Source: Galeruca laticollis | Lineage: Eukaryota > Arthropoda > Insecta > Coleoptera > Chrysomelidae | Length of the DNA: 64,000 nt | NCBI GenBank assembly: GCA_963921935.1 | Contig: OY998175.1 | Coordinates: forward strand, 292,090,246 to 292,154,245 | Reading direction: 5' to 3' | Shown here: positions 34,234 through 46,112 of the stretch, piece by piece | How the letters are laid out: every line of letters starts with the position of its first letter | Numbering within the stretch: position 1 is the stretch's first letter | Notes under the pieces: generated by a model | Databases searched by the model: none | Told to the model about the DNA's origin: nothing | Seen by the model: only the letters and a program-made list of their open reading frames with translations | Position numbers and translations under genes: made by a program

Positions 34234-34875
34234 TCACTTAAAAAGACAGTTTATTAGTGGAGAATTCCCTAGATTTAACTGTTCATTGACAACTTCATAT
34301 TGTGGGTTTCTTAAATGTTTTCTAATTTCCAGTTCTTCAAGGAAATCCAGTTCTTGTTTCTTTTCACAAATATGCAGTACTTCTAGTTTTGTGTTAGGTG
34401 TCAATGAATGATTGGTGTCAAGTAGATGTTTTGCGTAGTGGGATTTATCTGGTTGTTTTAATATGTATGCTCGTAGGTGCTCACTGTATCGTATTTCAAA
34501 ATTCCTAAGGGTCTGACCCAAATAGACAGCATTACATTCTGGACATTTGAGTTTATATATACCTGACTTCTTTAATAGTGGTATTTTTGTTTTTACATTT
34601 AACAATTTTGTACTAACGTTACTTTCTGTTTTGAAAGAAATTGTTGTATTCGTTGCTGAAGATATTATCTTTGAAATATTATTAGAAATATTTCCTGCAT
34701 ATGTGATGGTTTTATAAGTTTTAATTTCATCAGCTCGTTTAGGATATATTAGTTGTAATACCACTTTTTCCTCTTTTTTACTAATAAGCTTATTTATCAT
34801 ATCTAATGGATAACCGTTAGATGTTGCTATTTGTCTAATTGTATTAATCTCTCTATCAAAATCACATTTGTTCAT
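34234..34875 (-). pseudogene. PLE GIY-YIG endonuclease, N-truncated
   Basis: An uninterrupted 213-codon frame from 34875 to 34234. It begins in the connector of a Penelope RT-endonuclease (REINTIRQIATSNGYPLDMI, then VLQLIYPKRADEIKT) and contains the endonuclease motif GIYKLKCPECNAVYLGQTLR with flanking cysteines, EIRYSEHLRAYI, HYAKHLLDTNH and a C-terminal LEELEIRKHLRNP. The reverse-transcriptase portion is missing, so it is a truncated gene although the endonuclease frame is intact. It is only distantly related to the PLE at 4.4 kb. Confidence 0.9.
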
Positions 34876-34893
34876 AGGAACTGATTAAGCTCA

Positions 34894-35236
34894 ATTAAAG
34901 AAGTCAGGTATATATAAACTCAAATGTCCAGAATGTAATGCTGTCTATTTGGGTCAGACCCTTAGGAATTTTGAAATACGATACAGTGAGCACTTACGAG
35001 CATACAGATTAAAACAACCAGATAAATCCCACTACGCAAAACATCTACTTGACACCAATCATTCATTGACACCTAACACAAAACTAGAAGTACTGCATAT
35101 TTGTGAAAAGAAATAAGAGCTGGATTTCCTTGAAGAACTGGAAATTAGAAGACATTTATGAAACCCACAATATGAAGTTGTCAATGAACAGTTAAATCTA
35201 GGGAATTCTCCACTAATAAACTGTCTTCTTAAGTGA
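34894..35236 (+). pseudogene. inverted partial copy of the PLE endonuclease
   Basis: It repeats the last ~110 codons of the minus-strand gene on the plus strand, starting at KKSGIYKLKCPECNAVYLGQ. It has two stop codons (at about 35114 and 35159) where the other arm reads Gln and Arg, so the plus-strand arm has decayed more. Confidence 0.88.
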
Positions 35237-35487
35237 TAATTGTAAAGATCAGCAGATATAGTTTTCCTGGTTTTCTATATCATTGCACAGTTATACTGAT
35301 CTTAATTGGAAAAATGATATCCAGGATATCACCATAGGGCTAATAATATCTAAGCTTCAATATTTGTAATATCACATCTTCTTCTTTTTTCTATGAACAT
35401 ATATTAAGCCAATCACAAGTTAGGTTACTTCATGGTCTAGCCAAATATAACTACTAAACATCAGGTAGGCATAAAATGAAATGTAAC

Positions 35488-35543
35488 TTCTGTCATTCTG
35501 ACGATGATATTGATTTATCGAAACAATTGTCAATTTTTTAGAA
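35488..35543 (+). ncRNA. hammerhead-ribozyme-like motif, right arm
   Basis: Identical in layout to the left-arm motif, on the plus strand: CTGACGA at 35498-35504, GAAA at 35520-35523, and the predicted cleavage triplet GTC ending at 35531. It also lies downstream of its arm's endonuclease copy. Confidence 0.68.
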
Positions 35544-35551
35544 TTTTCAAT

Positions 35552-36240
35552 TACATAATTAGTCTACACATTTTCAAATTCTTTGCAATATTACAGGGTA
35601 TTCCAGAATGCAGTGCCATTTCAAACATACATTTTTTTACTGAAACACCCTATATCATTCCACTCAATAATTGGAATCTGCTTGTCTTCCCATTTACAAC
35701 AATTTAGATTTATGATGTGTTCTATGGGGTATTTAAAACGTTATAACCAATTTCTCATGAAAATCGTAACGAGCTTAGTAACCTTCACAATGCATAAGAA
35801 ATTCAAGAATCAAGATCTGTTGCAGCCAAAGCATTCGCGTAGTAGTTAAAATTCTGGAAAATTATTTATTTCGTTAGTAATGATTGAATCTGATGCAGGG
35901 TGAATCAAAATACAAATACATTATTTTCTCAAGTTTATCTAATGGATCCCCTTGTATTTTATATGAGTTTCGAAAAGTACTCCCACCATACTTCTTTTTT
36001 TATCTCTATAACTAAAATGATTATTTCTTCAGGTATTTTGATTATTATATGGAAAACATTGATTAGATATCTATCTAATCATTTAAAACTTAATTGAGAG
36101 TTGACCATGATCTATTTGTCAAAAACTGACATTTTATCATTGCTCTTTGGTACTACAGAGGTTAAATTACAAATACAAAAAAACTAATATATAACAAATA
36201 AATTACAGGAACGCAACAATAAGAAACAATCCCATTTCAG
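35552..36240. other. AT-rich DNA, nothing recognised
   Basis: Short overlapping frames have no motif. Confidence 0.4.
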
Positions 36241-36259
36241 TGCAGTGTAGGCCCGCTTC

Positions 36260-37261
36260 TTTATTATTATAATAGATGGTCGAATTGACCTCCAAAGACA
36301 TTTATGCATGCTTGAAAGCGATAATTAGAAGAGTCACTCACATTCCGAAGCATTTCTACAGAAATTCATTCCGTATTCTCTTCGTCATGTCATCCCTTGA
36401 TGTTGGAGATGTTTTGTACACTTCATTCTTAATGTGACTCGAGAAAAATGAGACGATTTTATTGAAATCTGATGACCTTGGTGGCCACTGTACTGGACCA
36501 TTTCTTCTGATCCCCCTTCCAGGAAATCGTTCATTAAGCTCTCCATTAATTAATTAATTACCTTGAGCAGGCGCATCATCATGCAAAAACCGCATTCTTC
36601 TTCTTTTCTTAAAAGAGGATCACTAGAAAATTTATATACATCTCAGAATTTTAAATATTCCTAAAAAAATAATGTCCTACTACATATTCTCCAACAATAC
36701 CTCATCACACATTCAACCACCATCTAATTTGACTTTGTGGAAAGTGTGACCATGTGATATGGATTAGTTGATGAATAATAGTGAAAGTTATGCCTGTTAA
36801 CACAATCATTTTTATGAAACGTGGAATCATCTCCAAATAGAACATAATCGAGAAAGTCTCTCTGTTCATTAACTTTTCGTAAAACGCACATCCAAAACGC
36901 TAATCTCTTTTCAGAATCATCATCAGTTAATTCTTGTTGCAAGTGAATGTGGTAAGGGTGTATTTTATTTTGGCCAAGTATTCTTTGCACACCGTAGTAA
37001 CTCAGTTCTTGTTACTCTCTACACTTGTGTGTGGGTTTTCGGTTATTGCCAGAAAAACATTAATTTCAACAGAAGTTGTTGATTGTTCATGTTTTCTATA
37101 AATAAGTGAGCCCGTGCGATTGAAACACTCCTTCAATCCCTCCAAGGTTTCCGCCTTTCATGAAAACTTTCATGGTAAACTCTTGCCGATAGTAAGGCGT
37201 TTTTATTGCGTTCTCTCAATATCCAGATCATATCAATCGTTTCATCGCTAGTGAAATTCAT
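36260..37261 (-). pseudogene. Tc1/mariner-superfamily transposase, copy 1
   Basis: It starts at 37261 with MNFTSDETIDMIWILRERNK, an N-terminal helix-turn-helix region. After stops it reads HPYHIHLQQELTDDDSEKRL, DYVLFGDDSTFHKN (first catalytic Asp), VNRHNFHYYSSTNP, then after a large gap PPRSSDFNKIVSFFSSHIKN and EVYKTSPTSRDDMTKRIRN. It ends near 36260 in FGGQFDHLL-type sequence. The central part with the second Asp is missing (deletion near 36540-36720). It belongs to the same family as the elements at 46 kb and 49.5 kb but is much more decayed than the former. Confidence 0.82.
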
Positions 37262-37394
37262 TTTTGCCCTAGTTAAAAGAGAGACCTGAGTTAATTACAG
37301 AGTGATTTACATCATGAGGTAGAAAGTCGGAAACTATGTAATATAAAATTGAATTGGTGAATTCACGTGCATATTTAGATTATTGACTCAAAAA

Positions 37395-37560
37395 TATTTA
37401 CCAAAGACCTTCGAGTGGTACAATAATTAGTAAAGTCAATATTAAAATCGCCGCATATAACTTTCTTGCTCTTAACAGGCAGAGCATCAAGTAAATTTAG
37501 AAGGTTTTCAAAAAAAAAAGAATTAACATTTGATTTGGGTCTGTACATACAAATTATATA
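37395..37560 (-). pseudogene. LINE endonuclease fragment
   Basis: The minus strand reads CMYRPKSNVNSFF, then FENLLNLLDALPVKSKKVIC and GDFNIDFTNY. GDFN is the conserved box of apurinic-type LINE endonucleases of the CR1/jockey kind. No RT follows on its left, so it is an isolated piece. Confidence 0.75.
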
Positions 37561-37561
37561 T

Positions 37562-38580
37562 AAATAATTTTAGTTTGTGAAGAATAATGATGGCTATGAT
37601 CCCCCTAATCTTCAAATTGATATCTCGAAGGAAATAGGAGATACTGAACTTTACCACGCTAATCAATCACCCTATTTGTTGATCCCATCTCAAATTATGA
37701 TCTATCATAATACAAATATATTGTATCCTTTAGAAGGTGATTATTGGAAGGTTGTTGCAGAAAAATGTTACATATTTCACTATTCTATGAAGTTTAGTCG
37801 TGTACATTGAGTACCAACTCATGCGGTATGTTAATGTCTTAAAGAAAGTTCATCATGTTATGTGATATAATATGATCTCTTATTTGCACCCCTAATTATG
37901 TTCAGTCATATAAAAACATCATAGAAAATTCAATCGTCATCACTGTATTACATAAGTCACACACAGTTGCGGTGTTATTACTGTAATAATGTGAGTATGT
38001 TGCCTTTTTATTGATTCGATATTTTTAGCTTGCTGGGAATTCAAGCAGAAAACAAAATATCTCAAAAGACACATTAGATTCATTTATAATATTCCTTCAT
38101 ACAGGATTAATCGACCTTAAGTTTTTCTTCTGTCATTCTCCATTTATAGCAATTGACTTGACTCACTATTTGCTGAGAACCTAATTTGTATAAAAGCTGA
38201 GTCTTTTCTTATATAGCCAGAAGCTATCACGTATAACTTACAGAGGAAAAAGGGAAAAAGATTGCAAAATTTGAATATAGGCCGGTATTCTAGCAAGATG
38301 TCGAAACGTGTTTGCCTTAGGGCCAGATTTTTCTCGTTTGGGTATAAAATATTTGTTGAATAAAATGAATCTTGTTCAAATGAATATCAGGTTTGGAGAG
38401 ATAAAAAATACGAATTTTGAAAATTATATGTTTTAAATCTGTTTACTTGGATATCAGTTTCCAGAACGGCGGATCGTTGACAAAAAATGAACCGGGAATA
38501 TTGTATATATATACTCTTTTTTAATTATCTCTCAGAATTAGATTTACTGCTTAGACCCTTACTGTTACCATTATAAATTT
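37562..38580. other. AT-rich DNA, nothing recognised
   Basis: A 77-codon plus-strand frame at 37577-37810 has no motif and lies in low-quality sequence. Confidence 0.4.
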
Positions 38581-38584
38581 CTTT

Positions 38585-40450
38585 TTATTTCTTTTTGACA
38601 TGGAATACAAACGAGACGAACCCAAATACAGTATTCACAAGTATATAATTAATAAAATGTAGACTGATAATTTTAAATATTAAATCATTATCACTATGAA
38701 ATTGAAACGCAGCTTTATCAATCAAATACAGCTTTTTTAGCTTACTACAAAAAGTGAAAAATTTATCATGGAAGATATCAATATCAGCGTGGTTACAAAC
38801 TGAGTTAAATGATTTACAACACCTATGGAGAGGAGAGTTTTGATAATAATTGTTAGCACTGAAATTAATATAAAAAAGTTTAAAATCTCTTGTATCATAG
38901 GCCGGAACCTTGAATCCAATGAGGCTGGTAATCTCGTTTGAGTTAATAAGATTATTAACAAATTTATATACAAATTCAACATCGTTTATTTGACGTCTAT
39001 CTGCCAGGGGAATTAAACCCAAGTTCCGCCTAACTGAAACAATATTATGCTTACGAAACAACTTCTTCCTGCAGTACTTTACAAATTTATTCTGGATATG
39101 GTCAAGTCTATCGATGTATACAATATACTGTGGATTCCAAATTATTGATCCGAAGCTCAAGACACTATTTACATAGGCCATAAATAGAGTTCGTAATGAA
39201 TGTGAGGTCTTAAAGTCATGACAAGTCCTGATAATAAACCCCAACGCCCGATTAGCTTTTTTTGATATATAATTGATATTCTGGTCGAAAACAAGTTTTG
39301 AATCAAAATAAATTCCTAGATCTTTCATCTGTGATACCTTTTCTATCAGATGGTTTTCAATAAAATATTGATAATCAAGTATGCATCGTTTCCTAGAGAA
39401 AGTGATCGCGAAGCATTTTTTTAAATTCAAGAAAAGAAAGTTTTTTCTGCAATATTGAGAATCCCCAACATTGCCAACTTTGAGGTACATTTTTAAATCA
39501 TCCGCATATTTTTTGTACTTACAAAATCTGAAACATTGAGATATGTCGTTGGTGTAGATATGTCGGTATACACAGCATCCACCTGAAATCCTTCATGCAT
39601 GTATTCTAATAAATAGTCACTATAACTAAAGAGGTTCGTTTCAACAGAACGTTTTTTCATAAAACCATGCTGCTCCTCATCAATACTGTATTTAACATCT
39701 CTAAACAAATAATCAAAAATAATTGGTTCGAATAATTTCGCAATAATAGAAAGTTTAGATATAGGACGATAATTTTCGACTAAATATTTACTACCGAATT
39801 TAAAAATAGGAATTACTAAGGCTGTTTTCCATATATTAGAGAAATAGCCCTCTGTTATAGATTTATTAAATAATATTCACAATGGAGGGGTTATTTCGTT
39901 AACGCAATTTTTAATTAATAGGGTTGGTATTTTATCCGCCATAGCGGTTTTATCCGGGAGGTTGCCAATTCTATCGACAAAATTGTGTAAGGGAATGTGA
40001 TACGAAGATATGTAATTAATATTTTTATCATTATTTGAAATTGTTTTGCTGGAGTTAGGGTTAGGAGGGTTAAAGACTGAATTAAAGTAATTTGAGAAGG
40101 TATTGGAGTTTAATTGGCCATTCTATCCCTAATGACATCGATAGTACCAGAATTACCATTTTTGGACTATATAAACTGCCAAATGTGCTTTGGGTTTGTA
40201 GTTATTTGAGATTCAATATTATTTATATAATTATCAAAATCTAGATTGATTAAATACTTTGCCCTACCCCTCAAAAGCTTGAATGTTAAATAATCCAACT
40301 TATTAGAGTACTTTTTCCATTTAACATGAAATCTCTTCTTTTCTTTAACAGCTTTGATGGTGCTTACACTAAACCAATGCCAGAATTTTGACTAATATTT
40401 GGGATATTTCGGAACATGTTTGTTAATAATATTCTCCAAATGGAGAAATG
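38585..40450 (-). pseudogene. jockey/CR1-type LINE reverse transcriptase
   Basis: From the right: KRFHVKWKKYSNKLDYLTFK (connector), NLPDKTAMADKIPTLLIKNC, WKTALVIPIFKFGSKYLVEN, YRPISKLSIIAKLFEPIIFD, QHGFMKKRSVETNL, VDAVYTDIS (first catalytic Asp), then a deletion of most of the palm. After a frameshift come KKYADDLKMYLKV (second Asp pair, near 39510), KCFAITFSRKRC, MKDLGIYFDSKLVFDQ and a long intact C-terminal frame ending at 38585. The loss between the first and second catalytic boxes means the enzyme cannot work. The 5' endonuclease is absent. Confidence 0.88.
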
Positions 40451-41500
40451 GAAGAAACTTTATTTTTACGGTTTTATTCATCGAAATCTATGTTATTTAA
40501 TATGCTTACAACCCACGCACAGGTTCATCCTTCTGTGGGAATTCTATATTTATTTATCTACATTTATTGATTGTTAAAAATCATTGTATAATTCAAATTA
40601 AATGGTGAATAAATATTATCATTATTATACTATTATTTTTATTAAAATGTTCGTTATCATAAAATATCATCGTCAGAATATTTCCAATCTGTTTTCCTTA
40701 AGCTATATGTACATAACAAAAACAATTGGTAGATGTTTTAATTTTGAATATGTCATGTGTGAAATTTTTCGACTAAAATGTTTCACCTAATGTACATTAC
40801 AATATTCACCATCTTTATATATTGATTATTTCCAAAATCTCTGTTGTAGGCTCGCGGTTTTAAATCTTCTTAAGCGACATACTTCACCCGTTGTTTCGAA
40901 CAATTCACTTGCGAACAAATTTGCGTGTGGATCTTTGTAAATTACGTCCCATTCTAGAATAGAATTTGGCACATACCAAGGAGCATCAGTTAATATTATG
41001 ATTACTTTATTATCTCCGTAGAATTTCGATATTAGAGTTGCTTGCTGTTCTCCACAGTTATGTTCATACTTGTTTCAATATTATTTTGTATACCAGCAGC
41101 TTATGTTCAAATTAGCCAATAAAGTTGTTGTACTCCATGACTTAGCTGTTTCCTCTTGTTAAATATATGTTTCTGCCTCCCTAGGGAGGAAAGTATTTTT
41201 CCTCCCCCTCATTTCAAGTAAGTTGTAAACGATGAAACTTGTGAATTCATTATATTCATTTTGTTTCCATAATTTCTAGAACATCCTATATATCCTGTTT
41301 TTTGGTAACAATCAAACATTAATGTTACTTCAACGTAGTACTTCAATACAAATTTCAATTTCAGGAATCTTAGATATACGTTTTTTGAGTTCAGAATAAG
41401 AAAAGCATAGTATGCTATGGCTCACTGACAGTAAACACGGCGATTGACTTTTGAGGTGCAAAGTCGCTACATTCATTAAACTAAGTTGAAATTTTGAAAA
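40451..41500. other. AT-rich DNA, nothing firmly recognised
   Basis: At 41180-41225 a palindromic CTCCCTAGGGAG sits in GGAGGAAA-rich sequence resembling words at 41730-41850 on the other side of the next fragment. Confidence 0.4.
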
Positions 41501-41722
41501 ATGGAGAGCGATTCAAGTGATTTTGAATTTCCAAATACACCACCTAATATTAAGGAACAAGCCAACATAGCGTCATTAATCTTACTACCACAAAAATCTA
41601 AAGACAGGTATGAAAAACAATATGCACAATATAAGCAATGGGCTGAAGACAGCAAGATACATAAATATTCAGAGAATGTGTTACTGGCATATTTTTCACT
41701 ACAAGGAAATACATTTTCATAA
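41501..41722 (+). pseudogene. Crypton-like tyrosine recombinase, N-terminal fragment
   Basis: MESDSSDFEFPNTPPN opens a frame with LILLPQKSKDRYEKQYAQYK and a SENVLLAYF motif. These match the SAM-like N-terminal core-binding domain of phage-integrase-type recombinases encoded by arthropod Crypton-like elements. The catalytic domain is missing. Assignment is by motif memory. Confidence 0.5.
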
Positions 41723-42019
41723 AAAGGTGGGTAGGAGGAAAAATCATATGTATCACATGGGAGTAAAATGCCTTTTCCTCCCTTGGATGTTTACTGCCTT
41801 CCGCTTCGCGTCGGGCAGTAAACTACATCCTGCGGGAGGAAAAGTGGCACTTTCTCGTGACCAAGTTTCTTTTGTATTAGTGAAGGTTACTTGTAGGAAC
41901 TTCAATTATTGGTTTCAATTGAGCAATTTTTCAACTTGGTTGAAACTATTTTGCAGGTTTTTTGACGCAAGCTGTCGATTGTAATGAGAAGCAATTATGG
42001 CTGTATCCTCGGTAAATGT

Positions 42020-42450
42020 CGCAATTTTGGTTGGTAGATCAGAGATTACTCAAGATTTCATTGAGTCACATTAGAAAGAGCCTTTCATTCAGATATGATT
42101 AAAGTATTTGAAAAAAAGCCATATGGTAGCCTTTGTTTAAGCTTGTAGAATAGACTCTTATGCCATACTTTATGGAACGCTTGCCTTATATCAATAAAAG
42201 CTGCGGTGCAATAAAGTTTGTTTTAAAGATGATTACTGGCTTGCTTGACTATCCTGTGAACCTGTTCAATTGTATCGTCTTTAATCCGGACGCCAAATTG
42301 GTGGTCAGGTGTTATATTTTTGGTTTAAGATAGGTACTAATCTTTGTAGCAGTGATTTTTCAAAAACTTTTGATAGGATTGGCAAAGGTCTGTATGATGC
42401 GATTTCACTTGGCTTTTTTCCGGGTTTGAAATGCATTAAAATTTCGGTTT
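42020..42450 (-). pseudogene. jockey-type LINE reverse-transcriptase fragment
   Basis: The minus strand reads HFKPGKKPSEIASYRPLPIL, then LSKVFEKSLLQRLVPIL. After a frameshift come IEQVHRIVKQASNHL and CTAAFIDIRQAFHKVWHKSL, which includes the first catalytic Asp. Stops and frameshifts are present and the rest of the RT is missing. Confidence 0.8.
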
Positions 42451-42519
42451 TCGGCCACTTTGAATTGATTTGGAAAGTAGTTATGTCTAATAAGTGAATT
42501 GAAGATATGTGGTACCGTA

Positions 42520-43084
42520 AAGTGGGGTGAGATTGATCTGCCGGGGTGACATTGATTATTTGTCATCGTATCACATATATCCAAAAACAACCGGCAACAA
42601 TGTCAAAAAGTTGCTGCACGTAGCGATTATTATTGCTTTGAGCTTGTCTAAAACTAGTTGACGTGTTTGTTAAATTGCAATCAACATTAGAAGGAAGATT
42701 TATTGCTTTGAAATTAACCATAATTTTTGGCCTATTTTCATAGGGTACTTTTGATGGTAGAAAAAAAACAGAGGTAAGTTCGTTATTTTTTCTGTGGTAA
42801 AATTTTTTTGTGGGGTGTTGTAATAGTAATTTTAGGTATTTAGCATTTTAATTTACGGCAATTTTTTAAAGATGGCGGATAATATTGAATGGGGTGACAT
42901 TGATCAGGTGATCAATCTGACCCCGCGGTATGTACGTCGAAGTTTATCCATCAAAATGGGAAGATCGTACAAAAGAAAATTAGGAAGTAGAATGTATGGC
43001 GATTTCACTGAAAAACAAGTAAATCAGGCTTTGCACGATGTATTGGAAAATGGCTTATCGCTACAATATTTCCCACTCGTGTGA
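42520..43084 (+). pseudogene. third pogo-type element, 5' end and helix-turn-helix remnant
   Basis: A TA at 42518-42519 is followed by AAGTGGGGTGAGATTGATCT, and a related word GGGGTGACATTGAT recurs at 42542 and 42893. The frame at 42872-43084 contains RSYKRKLGSRMYGDFTEKQ and ALHDVLENGLSL, the psq helix-turn-helix start seen in jerky/pogo transposases. The rest is lost; 27-bp repeats and a Harbinger element follow. Confidence 0.65.
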
Positions 43085-43134
43085 AAAATGTCTCTTTCCG
43101 CACTCGTGTGAAAAGTGTTTCTTTCCGCACTCGT
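43074..43134. repeat. 27-bp tandem repeat, 2.3 copies
   Basis: CACTCGTGTGAAAAATGTCT and its variants start at 43074, 43101 and (partial) 43128. Confidence 0.9.
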
Positions 43135-43176
43135 AATGTAATATGTTATTTCTTGCTGCATATATAGATACTCTAA

Positions 43177-44810
43177 AGCGGAGGCCACATATACGCGATT
43201 GCGACCACGATCGCGATCGCGATCAAACGCATTTATCCTAAACACTTCAAGTTGCACATACTTGTTACGACCTGTTAGCGATAGAGTGAAAGTCTGCAGG
43301 GTTCGATCGTGGGATAGTCGACGATGAGCGTGCAAACGCAACAGGTTACGTTTATCGCAGATCGCAAACATTATAAATGGAAGATTTCACTGAAAAATTA
43401 ATAGAAAACGTGAAAAAACATAATGTGTTGTATGATATGTCACAAGAATGTACGCATAAAAAATAAAGTATGGGATGAAATTGCGAAGGAGATTGGAAAA
43501 CATACCGGTAAGTAAAATATAAATTTTTTCAAATAATAAATTTATTATGAGTAGGTAGTGGTTGGGTTTATAAATTACTGAAATAAGTGACAAATTTTTC
43601 ACGAATGGTAAAAGCTAGGTTGACTGCTCTCCTTCCTTCTACTGGAATGTTTTGGAATGCTTGTATTTGTACTGGCCGATCGTTATTTTGTTGTACATGA
43701 AGAAATTATTCGTCAATTTTTTTCCCGTAAAAAGTTGTGTAATAAGCAGGCTGCTTTTACAAGTTTTTTAGCTGTTTCCACTTTTTCTTCTAATGGTCTA
43801 AAAAATAGTCCCCACTTGTGTGCTAACGTTCCAAATGCGTTTTCCACAATGCGACGAGCTTTACATGAACGGTAATTGAAATTTTCTTTATTACGGTCAT
43901 GCCGTGATTGTCTATGGGGAAATAGTCTCATTAAGTAAATACTTAAGGTAAAAGCTTCATCGCCTATCAAAACACACGGAACTTCATCATTTTCGGTAAA
44001 GGCCTATCTGAAGGAATGTTAAATGTGCCATTCTCAAATCTTCTTCCAATAGCTGACGCTTCAAAAATACCTCCATTTGTATGGTAAAAACAGTGTTACC
44101 CTATGCACCTACATCTATACAAATAAATTTGTATTCGGGGTCAACAACTGTCATAAGTACAATTGAAAACTTTTTTAAGTGAGAAAAGTAATTTGATCCA
44201 CTTGATGGTCACGTGCTTTCCACCTATACTTCCTAAACAATTGAGAAAGTGCCACAAGATTTCATAGCCCAAAATTGATTTATCCCATAACTCTTTTGTG
44301 GACTCTGGCATATACATTGGCTGCAATCTATCCCATATAGCTTTCCAAACTTCTTCCACAATTATGGCAACGGTTGAAAATCCTAGTGACCAATTGTTTT
44401 ATATGAATCGCCAGTAGCTAAAAACCTAGAAAAAAGTAGTAGGTTTTCGAATTTGGTTTTCTTTGATTACAATAACAATATGTTTGCAGGCGAGGAAAAA
44501 CTTGAGAGATTATATCTCAAAGCACTTAAGTTCCCAGAAAACCAGAACTGGGCAAGGAGCTAAAACCATTTGTCGCTATAAATCAAGCTTTTAGACCTTT
44601 TTTGCAATTTGCGCAAACAGAGTCCAACATTGTTACTACTGATGACATAGCAGAAAGTCCAGAAGTAGTAGATGAAAGAATTGAAGCAAGCAATAATAAT
44701 GCGTCGATTGTAGGTCGCTATTGCACATGTTTGCTTTTCAACGCGATCGCTATCGCTATTGCTATCGTGATAGTTATCGCGATCGCGATCGCGTATGTAT
44801 GTTCTCCGCT
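43177..44810. mobile_element. PIF/Harbinger transposon
   Basis: The left end AGCGGAGGCCACATATACGC and right end (complement AGCGGAGAACATACATACGC) form inverted repeats that continue into runs of CGATCG. The flanking trinucleotides are TAA and TTA, close to the TWA duplication of this class. The two expected genes are present: a MADF-domain protein on + and a DDE transposase on -. Confidence 0.85.
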
Positions 44811-44814
44811 TTAA
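43377..44814 (+). pseudogene. Harbinger MADF-domain (DNA-binding) partner, two exons
   Basis: Exon 1 (43377-43507) starts MEDFTEKLIENVKKHNVLYD and, after a one-base frameshift, reads KVWDEIAKEIGKHTG, a MADF/Myb-like domain. GTAAGT follows at 43508. Exon 2 starts after TTTGCAG at 44490 with ARKNLRDYISKHLSSQKT and an acidic C-terminal region. Its frame runs on through the CGATCG-rich terminal repeat (residues AIAIAIVIVIAIAIA) and stops just outside the element. The long intron holds the antisense transposase. Such proteins help Harbinger transposases bind their ends. Confidence 0.7.
43713..44359 (-). pseudogene. PIF/Harbinger transposase
   Basis: The minus strand encodes EVWKAIWDRLQPMYMPESTK, FLNCLGSIGGKHVTI, a broken VDPEYKFICIDVGA segment, and then IGDEAFTLSIYLMRLFPHRQ, NYRSCKARRIVENAFGTLA and KAACLLHNFLR. 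In this family the first catalytic Asp lies in an IDGKH motif; here it reads IGGKH (GGT instead of GAT), so the active site is lost. Frameshifts near 44160 and 43980 and a TAG near 44110 add to the damage. The N-terminus is missing. Confidence 0.88.
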
Positions 44815-45395
44815 TAAGACTTTGTTGAGGCGAACAGATCACTTTTAAAAAGTTTAGTTGAGATATTCATCATAAACTGGTATATGTTATAGAATATTCT
44901 ACTTTTGACGTTTTATTTTAGAGTTTTTCACCTTCATCAATTATGTGTAACTCGTGACGACAATAAATTTCGATTAATGTATTTTTAATGATAGGGATTA
45001 TGTTATAATTATGAATTAACTCTTAAAACGTAATAATCGGTAACGTATAATTACGGCTCATTGGATCATGGTCATTTTGAAATAAATAAATCACAAACGA
45101 TAAATGGAATCATTAATTTATAAAAAGCATATAAATACCTGCACTAATGAATAGTCCATTTTGACAGCAAATATTTAAGAAAGTGTGGCTGATGCACTGG
45201 GTACATATACTACATTCATCCATTAACGTATGAACATGATTTAATTAAAAAAGGATCTAGCAGCTTTTGGTATCTGATAGAACAAAAACCAGTGTTTGTT
45301 TAGTGGCGTTTTATTTATTTGCTATTGATGTAAACGATATTGTCGGTATGATTCTAATCTGGTTACTATGAAAGCATTACTATATGGCGCCTTGT
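44815..45395. other. AT-rich DNA, nothing recognised
   Basis: No motif-bearing frame and no clear repeat. Confidence 0.4.
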
Positions 45396-46112
45396 GTACC
45401 GAATGATCAATTAAGGGTAGCGAGCGGCCATATCTCATAAGATATTTAGAAAAAAAATTCATGATGAAAGTCGCCAAGAGAAATTGCTGGAAATTATTTT
45501 CGAGTTTCTCAAACGTCCGCTAGAGGGCGTAACAACTAACACTAAGTAGAAAAATGGGATTTTTATAGAATTTTGCGTAATGAAAGTATATCGATGATAT
45601 TATTTCCATATTTACTGACTATTCACCTACACTTTTTGACTAAAATGTTTTGTTCTATTTATCAAAATAAAGCGGTGGGGGAAGGTCATTTGTTTTTTTA
45701 AACAAACCAAGATTTCTCCCGTTTCGTTTGACCGATTTTAACAAATTTGGGCTCATATGAAAGAGCCTAATTTACACTATAAAACGCTCACTTGCTTTTG
45801 ACTTTTTGACATTCGTCTTTGCCGCTAGATGGCGTTAACTGAAATGGTAACAAACTTTTTCAAAAAAAAACAAATGTAACGGTATATTCATTTTACGTAT
45901 TTTAAAACAGGATACCTTTTTCTCAAATTAAGTGAAAAGAATTAATCATCTACCTTTTTTTGAACCGTTGATATCGAACAAAATATAAATTTATTACATT
46001 AAAAAATGGCACGCCATTGCTTTTTATCAAAATAAAAATCATTTTCGTAATCACTTATTAGTTGTTAACAAAAAGAACCTTCTGACTTTTTTTCGTTAGA
46101 CAAACGGTTTTG
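45396..46112. repeat. long terminal inverted repeat, left arm
   Basis: Contains GGCCATATCTCATAAGATAT, CGTCCGCTAGAGGGCGTAAC and CGCTAGATGGCGTTAACTGA, all mirrored in the right arm. It overlaps the last codons of the transposase. Confidence 0.9.

Larger units (their letters stand above)
33919..35551 (-). mobile_element. Penelope-like element arranged as a long inverted repeat
   Basis: The left arm 33919-34576 and right arm 34894-35551 are near-identical inverted copies (about 658 bp each) around a ~317-bp unique centre. Each arm carries the GIY-YIG end of the PLE protein, its 3' untranslated region and a hammerhead-like motif near the outer end. Only the left arm continues into the centre as a longer coding frame. 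Inverted terminal repeats and tail-to-tail arrangements are known in Penelope elements. Confidence 0.9.

Noticed and set aside
37577..37810. 77-codon plus-strand frame
   Set aside because: No motif, unremarkable composition and no supporting context.
41170..41870. GGAGGAAA-rich blocks as terminal repeats of the Crypton-like element
   Set aside because: The blocks are short, not consistently inverted or direct, and tyrosine-recombinase elements of this kind need no terminal repeats.
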